DNA from: Acetobacteraceae bacterium
GTDB lineage: Bacteria > Pseudomonadota > Alphaproteobacteria > Acetobacterales > Acetobacteraceae
Assembly: GCA_003164305.1 (NCBI GenBank)
Contig: PLSZ01000219.1
Location: forward strand, 272-29,481
Direction: 5' to 3'
DNA: 29,210 nt
The position numbers were made by a program, and so were the translations under genes. Position 1 is the first letter of the stretch, and every line of letters starts with the position of its first letter. Below, one piece after another: positions 22,030 to 29,210 of this stretch. The notes beneath the pieces are model-generated. The model searched no databases and was not told the DNA's origin. It saw only the letters and a program-made list of their open reading frames with translations.

Positions 22030-24762
22030 TCACGACGCGACCATTTCGGTCATGCATTGCCGCAACGACTCGATGATCTGGTCGCGTTGGATCTTCGCGA
22101 CGTAATCGGTGAAGCCCGCGTCGCGACCCGCTTCCACCTGAACCGGATCGGCATGGCTGGACAGCGCGATCATCGGCAGGTCGGCCCAGGGACCGTTGGC
22201 GCGGACCGCTCGGGCGAATTCGAGCCCGTCCATGTCAGGCATTTCGATGTCGGAGACGATCGCGTCGAACATCTGCCCGGATTCCCGCAGCCGCAACGCT
22301 TCGGCGGCGCTGGCGGCGGCCGAAACCTTGAAGCCCGCGGCGGTCAGCGACGGGACCAGCAGATTGCGGAAGAACGCGCTGTCCTCGACCACCAGGACAT
22401 GACGGCCGGATGCTTTCGCGGTCTTGGCGTTGGCGCTGAACCAATCGCGCCAGGCCAATGTCAGCCAGTAACCGGTATCCAACACATCGGTCGCCTGACC
22501 CGCGATCACCGCGGTGCCCAGAGTTCCCGCGCGCGCCGATCCCAGTTCGATATCGAGACGGTCCTCGACCACGTCGATGATCTCATCGACCATCAACCCC
22601 ATCGAGTGGTCGCCATCGGCGAACACCAGCAACGATTGCGACGCCGTGGTGCTATCATCATGATTCGATAACGAAATCAGCGGCATCAGCCTGCCGCGGT
22701 ATTGCGTCACCGGAGACCCGGACGACAACTCGATCTTGTCGCGCGCGATATTCTCCAGGCGGGCGACGAGATTGAGCGGGACGGCCATGCGCTCGGCGCC
22801 GTTCACGCGAAACAGCAGCAGCGCCATCTGATCGTCCGACACGGTCTTCGCGGCGGCTTCCTGTTTCACGGCCTTGCTGTCGGCGCCGGTACCGACTCCG
22901 GTGGCGCGCGCGATGCCCGCCGGGTCCAGGATCATGATCACCGACCCATCGCCCAGAATGGTGTTGCCGCTGAACATGGTGATGTGACGCAAGATCGGCG
23001 CCACCGGCTTGACGACGATCTCCTCGGTGTCGAACACGCGATCGACGATGATGCCCAACAGGCTCGTGCCGACCTGGGTCACTACGATATGCGCGCCGCT
23101 GGTGCCGGTTTCCGACGCTCCCAACCCCAGCAGATCGCCCAGGGAAACCAACGGTAACAACCGGTCGCGCAGGCGCAGCACCGGTGTGTCGTTGATCAGC
23201 TCGATCACGCTTTCGCCAGTCGTGTTTCCGGCGCTGTCGTCATGCCCCAGAGCGTCGCGGGAGTTGTCGCCGCTGCGCCGCGCCCGCACCAGTTCGACCA
23301 CGCTGATCTGCGGGATGGCGAACCGTTCGGTCACGGCCTCGACGATCAGCGCGGACACGATCGCCAGGGTCAACGGGATCTTGATGGCGAACGTGGTCCC
23401 CTGGCCCTCGGTGCTCTTCAGATCGACGGTGCCGCCAATCTTCTCGATGTTCGTCTTCACGACATCCATGCCGACCCCACGGCCCGACACGGCGGTGACA
23501 TTGGCGGCGGTCGAGAAGCCGGCGCGGAAGATGAACCGCTGAATTTGCGTCTCCGACATGATCGCGAGTTCCGCCTCGGTCGCCAGCCCGTTGGCCAGCA
23601 CTTTGGCGCGGATCTTGTCGGCCGGCAGGCCCCGGCCATCGTCGGACACCTCGATGATGATGTGGCCGCCTTCGTGGAACGCGTTCAGGGTGATGTGGCC
23701 GGTTTCCGGCTTCCCCGCCGCGCGGCGTTCGGCCGGGCTTTCCAACCCGTGATCGCCGCTGTTGCGCACCATGTGGGTCAGCGGATCCTTGATCAGTTCC
23801 AACACCTGGCGGTCGAGCTCGGTATCCGCGCCCAACATCACCAGTTCGATTTTCTTGTTGAGGTCGTGCGACAGGTCGCGCACCAGCCGCGGCAGCTTGT
23901 TCCAGGCGTTGCCGACCGGCTGCATGCGCGTCTTCATCACGCCTTCCTGCAATTCGGACGTGATGTGCGAGAGCCGTTGCAACGGCGCCGTGAAGCCGCT
24001 GTTTTCCTGCATCCGGGCAAGCTGCAGCAACTGATTGCGGGTCAGCACCAGCTCCGACACCAGGGTCATCAGATCTTCCAGCACATCGACCGTGACGCGG
24101 ATGGTTTGCGTCGCGGCGGGCCCTCCCCCCGCGGCGACGGCATCGCCGGACGGTGCGGCGCCCGCGGCCGCGGTTGGCGTAGCCGGAGTTGACATGATCG
24201 ATGGAGGCGTGGCCACGACCGGCGTCGCGGCGACAGGCCGCGGAAGCTCGGGCTCTTCCACGATAGCGGGGGAGGCGGCGGGCTCAGGCGCGGCGGGTGG
24301 TGGCGCTTCCGCGGCCATCACCGGAGCAAGCGGCGGTGCTTCGAAGACCGGCTCGGGCACCGGTACCGCCGCAGCGGCCGGCGTATGACCGGACGCGGTC
24401 GCGTTCAGGTCCGCGATCAACCGCGCGTCGTCACCGGCCGGCTCCGCCCCGGATTGCGACAATCCGGCCAGGATAGCCTTGATGCGATCCAGCGCGACCA
24501 GAATCTGGCTGACGATGTCGGGCGAGGCTGACATCGTGCCGTCCCGCAACTGCCCCAACACGTTCTCGGCGGCGTGAGCGACCCGCTCCAGCCGCGGCAG
24601 GCCCAGAAACCCACAGGTGCCCTTGATCGTATGCACCATCCGGAAAATCAGGCCGAGGGTCGGAGCGTCGTCCGGCGTCCGCTCCAACGCCAGCAGAGCG
24701 ACATCCAGCTCCGCGAGGTTCTCGTTCGTCTCGGTCAGAAAGTCAGCGAGTAAGTCGTCCAT
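22030..24762 (-). CDS. cheA: Chemotaxis histidine kinase CheA (hybrid, with second CheW domain and receiver)
   Basis: A 910-aa cytoplasmic kinase. Hpt domain with phospho-His44 in VHTIKGTCGFLG; Pro/Ala-rich linker about 120-217 in place of a P2 domain; dimerisation helices about 222-300; ATPase with N box HMVRNSGDHGLE (330-341), DDGRGL (374-379) and GRGVGMDVV (428-436). A P5 regulatory CheW-like domain spans about 468-620, a second CheW-like domain about 645-775, and a receiver about 787-905 with Asp838 in SDIEMPDMDG. GGGAG precedes the ATG. The start of the cheAWYBR operon; the receiver probably acts as an internal phosphate sink or competes with CheY. Confidence 0.95.
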   Translation of the reverse strand: MDDLLADFLTETNENLAELDVALLALERTPDDAPTLGLIFRMVHTIKGTCGFLGLPRLERVAHAAENVLGQLRDGTMSASPDIVSQILVALDRIKAILAGLSQSGAEPAGDDARLIADLNATASGHTPAAAAVPVPEPVFEAPPLAPVMAAEAPPPAAPEPAASPAIVEEPELPRPVAATPVVATPPSIMSTPATPTAAAGAAPSGDAVAAGGGPAATQTIRVTVDVLEDLMTLVSELVLTRNQLLQLARMQENSGFTAPLQRLSHITSELQEGVMKTRMQPVGNAWNKLPRLVRDLSHDLNKKIELVMLGADTELDRQVLELIKDPLTHMVRNSGDHGLESPAERRAAGKPETGHITLNAFHEGGHIIIEVSDDGRGLPADKIRAKVLANGLATEAELAIMSETQIQRFIFRAGFSTAANVTAVSGRGVGMDVVKTNIEKIGGTVDLKSTEGQGTTFAIKIPLTLAIVSALIVEAVTERFAIPQISVVELVRARRSGDNSRDALGHDDSAGNTTGESVIELINDTPVLRLRDRLLPLVSLGDLLGLGASETGTSGAHIVVTQVGTSLLGIIVDRVFDTEEIVVKPVAPILRHITMFSGNTILGDGSVIMILDPAGIARATGVGTGADSKAVKQEAAAKTVSDDQMALLLFRVNGAERMAVPLNLVARLENIARDKIELSSGSPVTQYRGRLMPLISLSNHDDSTTASQSLLVFADGDHSMGLMVDEIIDVVEDRLDIELGSARAGTLGTAVIAGQATDVLDTGYWLTLAWRDWFSANAKTAKASGRHVLVVEDSAFFRNLLVPSLTAAGFKVSAAASAAEALRLRESGQMFDAIVSDIEMPDMDGLEFARAVRANGPWADLPMIALSSHADPVQVEAGRDAGFTDYVAKIQRDQIIESLRQCMTEMVAS

Positions 24763-24924
24763 GGCGGCTCCCGGCGGCGGTAATGTCTGGTCCGCGCCGA
24801 GTAGTGACCGGAGATCACGAATAAATGGTAAACCGACCGGCCATTTCCGAAATTAATTTTTGGAACCGATCCAACAACGGCCGCCGCGCGTCACTCGCCT
24901 CGAGCCCTGGCGCCTCAAGCCCCG

Positions 24925-24955
24925 GCGCCTCAACACTGGCGCGCCTCAACACTGG
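24925..24955. repeat. Short tandem repeat at the 3' end of the ChpT-like gene
   Basis: GCGCCTCAACACTGG occurs at 24925-24939 and again at 24941-24955, a 16-bp period. A related GCGCCTCAAGC lies just to the left. The stop codon of the ChpT-like gene (24946-24948) sits within the right-hand copy. Confidence 0.8.
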
Positions 24956-25617
24956 GCATCGGGGCCGTTGGCGATCGGCCAGGACGCTGGCATTTCTTCC
25001 TGCAATCGTACCGCCTCCACGCCCCCTGGGCCGAGCACCGGCGACAACCGCAGCTTCCGGCTGAGCGCCAGCAACACTGTCACCGGCATCTGCACGGACC
25101 GGACCCCGCTGAGGGCGGCGAGCGCGGCGGCCTCATCGCGAATGACCCCCGCCAGCCCCGCGGGCCAACCCGCTCCTTGACCATCAATACGGACGATCAG
25201 ATCGGCTGGTTCCCCCAGCAGCACGATCGCCCCACCTCTCGGCAAACCATCGGCCGCGAGTAGGATCAGGTTCACCACGACCCGGGCGATCGGCGCCGGG
25301 AACACGCAGGCCGGCGGCAGCGCGCCGGCGTCGAACACAATCCGCCGCGCCGCGAGCGGAGAGGTCACGAGCTGTGTGAGTTCCGGCAGCGTCAGCGCGT
25401 CGGTGTCCGGTCCCCAGGCCGCGCGCATCAAACGCAACCGCTCCATCAGCGCTTTCGCGGCGGAGGACGCGAAAGCGACAACCTCATTTTCGCCCCCGGC
25501 ATCTTCGTCCACCATGTCGATGGCATTGCCCACCGTGCCGATCAGGCCACCAAGATCGTGGCACAGGCGGGCGCAGATCAGTTCCACGAGGCGTATGGTA
25601 TCGCCCAGTACCGGCAT
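24946..25617 (-). CDS. ChpT-like histidine phosphotransferase
   Basis: A 223-aa protein resembling the alphaproteobacterial ChpT family, a dimeric phosphotransferase that in Caulobacter passes phosphate from CckA to CtrA and CpdR. The H-box is ICARLCHDLGGLIGTVGNAI with His20 as the expected phospho-acceptor, followed by the second helix KALMERLRLMRAAWGP. The C-terminal half is a degenerate ATPase-like domain without usable ATP motifs. It lies about 180 bp upstream of cheA on the same strand. Whether it is the true ChpT of the cell-cycle relay or a paralogue serving chemotaxis cannot be told. The last residues are altered by a short tandem repeat. Confidence 0.82.
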   Translation of the reverse strand: MPVLGDTIRLVELICARLCHDLGGLIGTVGNAIDMVDEDAGGENEVVAFASSAAKALMERLRLMRAAWGPDTDALTLPELTQLVTSPLAARRIVFDAGALPPACVFPAPIARVVVNLILLAADGLPRGGAIVLLGEPADLIVRIDGQGAGWPAGLAGVIRDEAAALAALSGVRSVQMPVTVLLALSRKLRLSPVLGPGGVEAVRLQEEMPASWPIANGPDAQC

Positions 25618-25988
25618 TATGGTCTCTCGCCTCTTCTGGCCGGCCGTCTTTATTATGACGCCGACGCCAGCACTTTACATGACACGACCGGCCGGAACAG
25701 ACGCCGGAACGCCGCCAGACGCGGCATTTTTCCAGGAGTTCCCCGGTCGAGAGGGTACTACCGCCGGTGAGGCGGGTCTCGCGATGCGCCCAACACATGA
25801 ACGGGATGTCGGACCGGGTCCACTATCGCCCCCGGGTCCATCCACCCTTCCGGCCAGCCGCCTTTGCCATCGCCGCGCGCGACACCACCTTAGCTGACGA
25901 GCCCACCGCAACCGGCGCGAGGCGAACGGTCCCGTGTATCGAACCATGGGATTGCGCGAGTGATCTGAGAGGGAGTAACCATTCAGCC
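25618..25988. other. 371-bp divergent intergenic region, no gene recognised
   Basis: It lies between the ChpT-like gene (minus) and moaA (plus). Reading frames here are low-complexity shadows with no Shine-Dalgarno or family resemblance. A CATAAT hexamer (minus strand, near 25653) could be a -10 for the ChpT-like gene, but the -35 match is poor. I looked for a molybdenum-cofactor riboswitch-like structure in front of moaA and could not support one. Confidence 0.4.
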
Positions 25989-26975
25989 ATGATTGACCCG
26001 TTCGGCCGCCCTATCACGTACCTGCGGGTGTCCGTCACCGATCGCTGCGATTTGCGCTGTGTCTATTGCATGGCGGAGGACATGACGTTCCTGCCGAAGC
26101 GCGAATTGCTGACGCTGGAAGAACTCGATCGTCTCAGTGGCGCGTTCATTCGCCTCGGCACCACCAAGATCCGCATCACCGGCGGGGAGCCGCTGGTTCG
26201 TCGCGACATCATCCGTCTGTTCCAGTCGCTTGGTTCCCGTTTGGGCTCCGGCCTGAACGAGTTGACGGTCACCACCAACGGCACCCAACTGGCGAAGCAC
26301 GCCGAGGGCCTGTTCGCGGCCGGCGTCCGCCGGATCAACGTGTCGCTCGACAGCCTCGACCCCGCGCGGTTCACCCATCTGACCCGCTGGGGCAAGATCG
26401 AGCAGACCCTGGACGGCATTTTCGCCGCCAAAGCCGCCGGCCTCGCGATCAAGATCAACGCCGTGGCGATGAAGGGCGTGAATGAGGACGAGTTCGACAC
26501 CATGCTCGCCTGGTGCGGCGAACACGGCTTCGACCTGTGCCTGATCGAGACGATGCCGATGGGCGAAATCAGCGAGGACCGGACGGACCAGTACCTCCCG
26601 CTGTCGATCGTCCGCGGCCGGCTGCGCAAGACCTGGACGCTGGAGGACACCGATTACAAGACCGGCGGTCCGGCGCGATACTTCAACGTGAAGGAAACCG
26701 GCCGCCGCGTCGGGTTCATCACGCCGATGACCCATAACTTCTGCGAAAGCTGCAACAGGGTGCGGCTGACCTGCACGGGCACCTTGTATATGTGCCTCGG
26801 CCAGGAGGATTCAGCGGAATTCCGGCCGCTCCTGCGGGCGGGCGCCTCCGACACGGATCTGGACGATGCGATCCGCGCGGCCATCGCCCGCAAGCCAAAA
26901 GGCCACGACTTCATCATCGACCGCCGGCATGACAAAGCGTCGGTCAGCCGTCACATGAGCGTGACCGGGGGCTGA
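25989..26975 (+). CDS. moaA: GTP 3',8-cyclase (molybdenum cofactor synthesis)
   Basis: Radical-SAM enzyme that, with MoaC, converts GTP to cyclic pyranopterin monophosphate. 328 aa. The N-terminal [4Fe-4S] motif is CDLRCVYC (Cys20, 24, 27), followed by [13 protein letters not shown] and VTTNG. The C-terminal cluster cysteines are Cys252, Cys255 and Cys269 in [11 protein letters not shown]...CLG. The protein ends in the Gly-Gly tail needed for catalysis. I chose the ATG at 25989 ([15 protein letters not shown]), the usual family start. GGGAG lies further upstream than normal. No other moa or moe gene is adjacent. Confidence 0.95.
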   Translation: MIDPFGRPITYLRVSVTDRCDLRCVYCMAEDMTFLPKRELLTLEELDRLSGAFIRLGTTKIRITGGEPLVRRDIIRLFQSLGSRLGSGLNELTVTTNGTQLAKHAEGLFAAGVRRINVSLDSLDPARFTHLTRWGKIEQTLDGIFAAKAAGLAIKINAVAMKGVNEDEFDTMLAWCGEHGFDLCLIETMPMGEISEDRTDQYLPLSIVRGRLRKTWTLEDTDYKTGGPARYFNVKETGRRVGFITPMTHNFCESCNRVRLTCTGTLYMCLGQEDSAEFRPLLRAGASDTDLDDAIRAAIARKPKGHDFIIDRRHDKASVSRHMSVTGG

Positions 26976-27011
26976 ACCAAAACAATAATCGACCACAAGG
27001 AGTACGTCACA

Positions 27012-27590
27012 ATGCGTGCCACCATGCCATTAACCGCCGCGATTGCCTTCGGCTTCGCGCTTTTTCCCTTGATTTCGAGCCAGGCCGCCGACACGCCCAA
27101 CGCCTCGCAGATCATCGAGTCCCTGACACCCAGTAACGACATGACCACACGCGGCATTCGTCTGGGCGGCCAGGCGCCGGCCGTCGCGAAGCCCGGCACA
27201 CAAGCCAGCACCGGATCGACGGCGAAACCGGCCGTCGCGCAAGGCGAGGCGAACTTGTCGGTGCCGTTCGCGTCCGGCTCGTCCGCGATCTCCCCCGCCT
27301 CGGCGAAGATTCTCGATCAACTGGGTGAGGCGCTGACCAGCCCGAAACTGGCCGCCTTCAAGTTCCGCGTGGAAGGCCACACCGATACGGTCGGCGCGCC
27401 CGAACTGAACAAGACCTTGTCGGAACAGCGCGCCGCCAGCGTCACCGACTATCTGGTGACGAAGTTCAATATCGATCGCGCGCGTCTGTCGCCCGTCGGC
27501 ATGGGTGAGGACGGACTGCTGGTCGCGACCGGGCCGAACGTCCCCAGTTCCGCGAACCGGCGCGTGCTGGTGGTCAATCTGGGCAGCTGA
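27012..27590 (+). CDS. OmpA-domain outer-membrane/peptidoglycan-associated protein
   Basis: 192 aa with a signal peptide (cleavage near SSQAA, residue 26), a short Ala/Gly/Pro-rich linker (about 50-80) and a C-terminal OmpA-like peptidoglycan-binding domain. The domain starts LSVPFASGSSAISPASAKIL and carries the core FRVEGHTDTVGAPELNKTLS followed by EQRAASVTDYLV. The conserved Asp and Arg that bind diaminopimelate are present (HTD, EQRA). There is no beta-barrel domain and no obvious lipobox, so it is probably periplasmic. AAGGAG lies upstream of the ATG. It follows moaA by 36 bp, though a functional link is unlikely. Confidence 0.88.
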   Translation: MRATMPLTAAIAFGFALFPLISSQAADTPNASQIIESLTPSNDMTTRGIRLGGQAPAVAKPGTQASTGSTAKPAVAQGEANLSVPFASGSSAISPASAKILDQLGEALTSPKLAAFKFRVEGHTDTVGAPELNKTLSEQRAASVTDYLVTKFNIDRARLSPVGMGEDGLLVATGPNVPSSANRRVLVVNLGS

Positions 27591-27607
27591 CGTCGGCGAC
27601 CCACACC

Positions 27608-27709
27608 GTCATGCCAGGACCCTGGCATCTCGCGATGCAGGCCCCATGCCCTCAGGCAGGGCACGGCTTCTGTGCCGGCCGATCCTCGGGTCGAACCCGA
27701 GGATGACGT
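27608..27709. repeat. Pair of REP-like palindromes downstream of the OmpA-domain gene
   Basis: Two palindromes occur: ATGCCAGG/CCTGGCAT (27611-27628, two-base loop) and ATCCTCGGGT/ACCCGAGGAT (27682-27704, three-base loop), with GTCAT at the outer left and ATGACG at the outer right. They have the same inverted arrangement as the core of the MITE-like elements, but the 17-bp terminal repeats are not found here. It may act as a transcription terminator for the OmpA-domain gene. Confidence 0.7.
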
Positions 27710-27739
27710 CACGGGGGCAGCACGATCGAGAGTCAACGC

Positions 27740-27866
27740 CGGTTGGTAGTGGACCGTGATGGTACCGTAACAAATGGGGTGCAACCGCCTCGTACGCCCG
27801 GAACGCGGCGAGCCCCTCCAACTTCACGCGGAAGATCGCGCACAACGTCACATCGTCGTTCGGCAT
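27740..27866 (-). pseudogene. Gene fragment: N-terminus resembling a DUF1330-type small protein
   Basis: The minus strand from 27866 reads [20 protein letters not shown] followed by AFRAYEA, the opening beta-strand and helix of small ferredoxin-like (alpha-beta barrel) proteins such as DUF1330. After about 27 residues the resemblance ends, and the frame runs on through the palindromic repeat. It seems to be a remnant whose 3' part was lost next to the repeat. Family assignment is tentative. Confidence 0.45.
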
Positions 27867-27954
27867 GGCTCACCCGCCTGAGCGGAAACTTGCGTCGCGG
27901 GCGATGTTCCGCCAAACCACTCCGCCGAACAATCCAAGCCAAGAGAGGAAGCCA

Positions 27955-29210
27955 ATGGCACCGCGCACGCTGTTTGATAAAATCTGGGACAGCCATGTCG
28001 TGGAACGACTGCCGGACGGCACCTGCATCCTCTACATCGACCGGCACCTTTTGCATGAGGTCACCAGCCCTCAGGCGTTCGAAGGTCTGCGCCTGGCCGG
28101 CCGCAAGTTGCGCCGGCCGGATCTGACCATCGCCGTCGCCGACCACAACATCCCGACCGTCGGCCCGCGCTCGCCAGGCGACATCCAGGAAGAAGACAGC
28201 CGCATCCAGGTGCAGACGCTGGAGAAGAACGTCAAGGAATTCGGCGTGCCCTACATTCCGATCCTGGATGTGCGACAGGGCATCGTGCACATCATCGGCC
28301 CCGAACTTGGGCTGAGCCTGCCTGGCGCGACGATCGTTTGCGGCGACAGCCACACCTCCACGCATGGCGCGATGGGCGCGCTGGCCTTCGGCATCGGCAC
28401 CTCCGAGGTCGAGCACGTGATGGCCACGCAAACCCTGTTGCAGGCGCCACAGAAGAACATGCGCATCGACGTCTCAGGCACCCTGGGTCTGGGCTGCTCG
28501 GCGAAAGACATCGTACTGGCGATCATCGGCAAGATCACCACGGCGGGCGGCAACGGCCACGTGATTGAATACACCGGCGATACGATCCGCGCGCTGGACA
28601 TGGCGGGCCGCATGACCGTGTCGAACATGACCATCGAGGGCGGCGCTCGAGCGGGCCTGATCGCGCCCGACCAGACCACGTTCGACTACGTCAAGGGCCG
28701 CGAATACGCACCGAAAGGCGAGGACTTCGAAAAAGCCGTGGCGCATTGGAAGACTCTGCCGAGCGATCCGGGCGCCCATTTCGATACCGAAGTGTTCATG
28801 ACGGCGGCGGAAATCGCGCCGATGGTCACCTGGGGCACCACCCCTGGCCAGGTCATTCCGGTCACCGGCGTCGTGCCCAACCCCGCCGATGAAGCGGATG
28901 AGGGCAAGCGCGCCCAGTTGCAGCGGATGCTGGATTATATGGCGCTGACACCAGGTCAGCATATGACGGATGTCAAAGTCGATGTGATCTTCATCGGTTC
29001 CTGCACCAACGGCCGTATCGAGGACATTCGCGCCGCGGCCCATGTCGCCAAGGGCCGGAAGGTCGCCGACGGCGTGCAGGCATTGGTCGTTCCGGGTTCC
29101 GGCCTCGTGAAAAAGCAGGCTGAGGAAGAAGGCCTGGATCGCATCCTGCTGGAAGCCGGCTTCGAATGGCGCGACCCGTGCTGCTCGATGTGCCTCGGCA
29201 TGAACCCGGA
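27955..29210 (+). CDS. leuC: 3-isopropylmalate dehydratase large subunit (partial, 3' end outside the window)
   Basis: Leucine pathway enzyme, isomerising 2- to 3-isopropylmalate with LeuD. The visible 418 residues begin [16 protein letters not shown] and include [28 protein letters not shown] and [13 protein letters not shown]. The [4Fe-4S] ligands are present: Cys350 (GSCTNGR) and Cys410/Cys413 (CCSMCLGM). The family is about 465-475 aa, so some 50 residues are missing. GAGAGGAAG lies upstream of the ATG. leuD and leuB would be expected beyond the window edge. Confidence 0.96.
   Translation, partial: MAPRTLFDKIWDSHVVERLPDGTCILYIDRHLLHEVTSPQAFEGLRLAGRKLRRPDLTIAVADHNIPTVGPRSPGDIQEEDSRIQVQTLEKNVKEFGVPYIPILDVRQGIVHIIGPELGLSLPGATIVCGDSHTSTHGAMGALAFGIGTSEVEHVMATQTLLQAPQKNMRIDVSGTLGLGCSAKDIVLAIIGKITTAGGNGHVIEYTGDTIRALDMAGRMTVSNMTIEGGARAGLIAPDQTTFDYVKGREYAPKGEDFEKAVAHWKTLPSDPGAHFDTEVFMTAAEIAPMVTWGTTPGQVIPVTGVVPNPADEADEGKRAQLQRMLDYMALTPGQHMTDVKVDVIFIGSCTNGRIEDIRAAAHVAKGRKVADGVQALVVPGSGLVKKQAEEEGLDRILLEAGFEWRDPCCSMCLGMNP

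Noticed and set aside
25767..25988. 74-residue N-terminal extension of MoaA
   Set aside because: The extension is low-complexity and unlike MoaA; the ATG at 25989 matches the family start.
1..29210. CRISPR array, tRNA, rRNA, phage or integron structures
   Set aside because: I saw no regularly spaced repeats, tRNA cloverleaf or rRNA sequence, and no integrase or phage gene. The recurring palindromes are dispersed single elements.

Overview
The window looks like chromosomal DNA from a GC-rich Alphaproteobacterium, probably a member of Rhodospirillales/Acetobacteraceae. This rests on a ChpT-type histidine phosphotransferase, the hemD / mitofilin-like / hemY order, rhizobial-style PhnD proteins, alphaproteobacterial-looking MoaA and LeuC sequences, and 'GTCAT...ACCCGAGGAT' type palindromic repeats. 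Taxonomy is inference; there is no rRNA or tRNA gene to anchor it.

Layout: rplU (partial, minus strand) with its own promoter; a phosphonate-type ABC uptake locus on the minus strand made of two units, phnC2-phnD2 and phnC1-phnD1-phnE1-phnE2, separated by a small mobile element; a degraded, 3'-truncated group II intron joined to a second small element; hemD, a HemX/mitofilin-like gene and hemY on the plus strand; a secreted EF-hand protein; a noncoding inverted repeat; a dodecin gene plus a small unknown gene; a dppBCDF oligopeptide transporter; an AI-2E/PerM permease divergent from a hydroxypyruvate isomerase-like gene; a two-gene module (unknown 108-aa protein, then an XRE-type HTH protein) behind a near-consensus promoter; a minus-strand chemotaxis cluster cheA-cheW-cheY-cheB-cheR with a ChpT-like gene upstream; moaA; an OmpA-domain protein; a repeat with a gene fragment; and the 5' part of leuC.

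The most interesting signal is a family of ~187-bp non-autonomous elements with 17-bp terminal inverted repeats (consensus CAGCAGTTCTCATTTTG) that enclose two inverted REP-like palindromes. Three copies are present (4090-4276, 6965-7151, 21841-22026). Two have 9-bp target duplications (one perfect, one 8 of 9). One sits between the two phn units, one 11 bp upstream of the hemD start next to the 5' end of the group II intron remnant, and one exactly at the cheA stop codon, splitting cheA from cheW. The second candidate is the overlapping gene pair at 18212-18941, laid out like a toxin-antitoxin operon but with an unrecognised first protein.

Functionally the window combines phosphonate and peptide import, late tetrapyrrole synthesis, the core chemotaxis signalling complex (no receptor gene here), molybdenum cofactor synthesis and leucine synthesis. 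Most genes within operons overlap by 1-8 bp, typically as ATGA, GTGA or TTGA.
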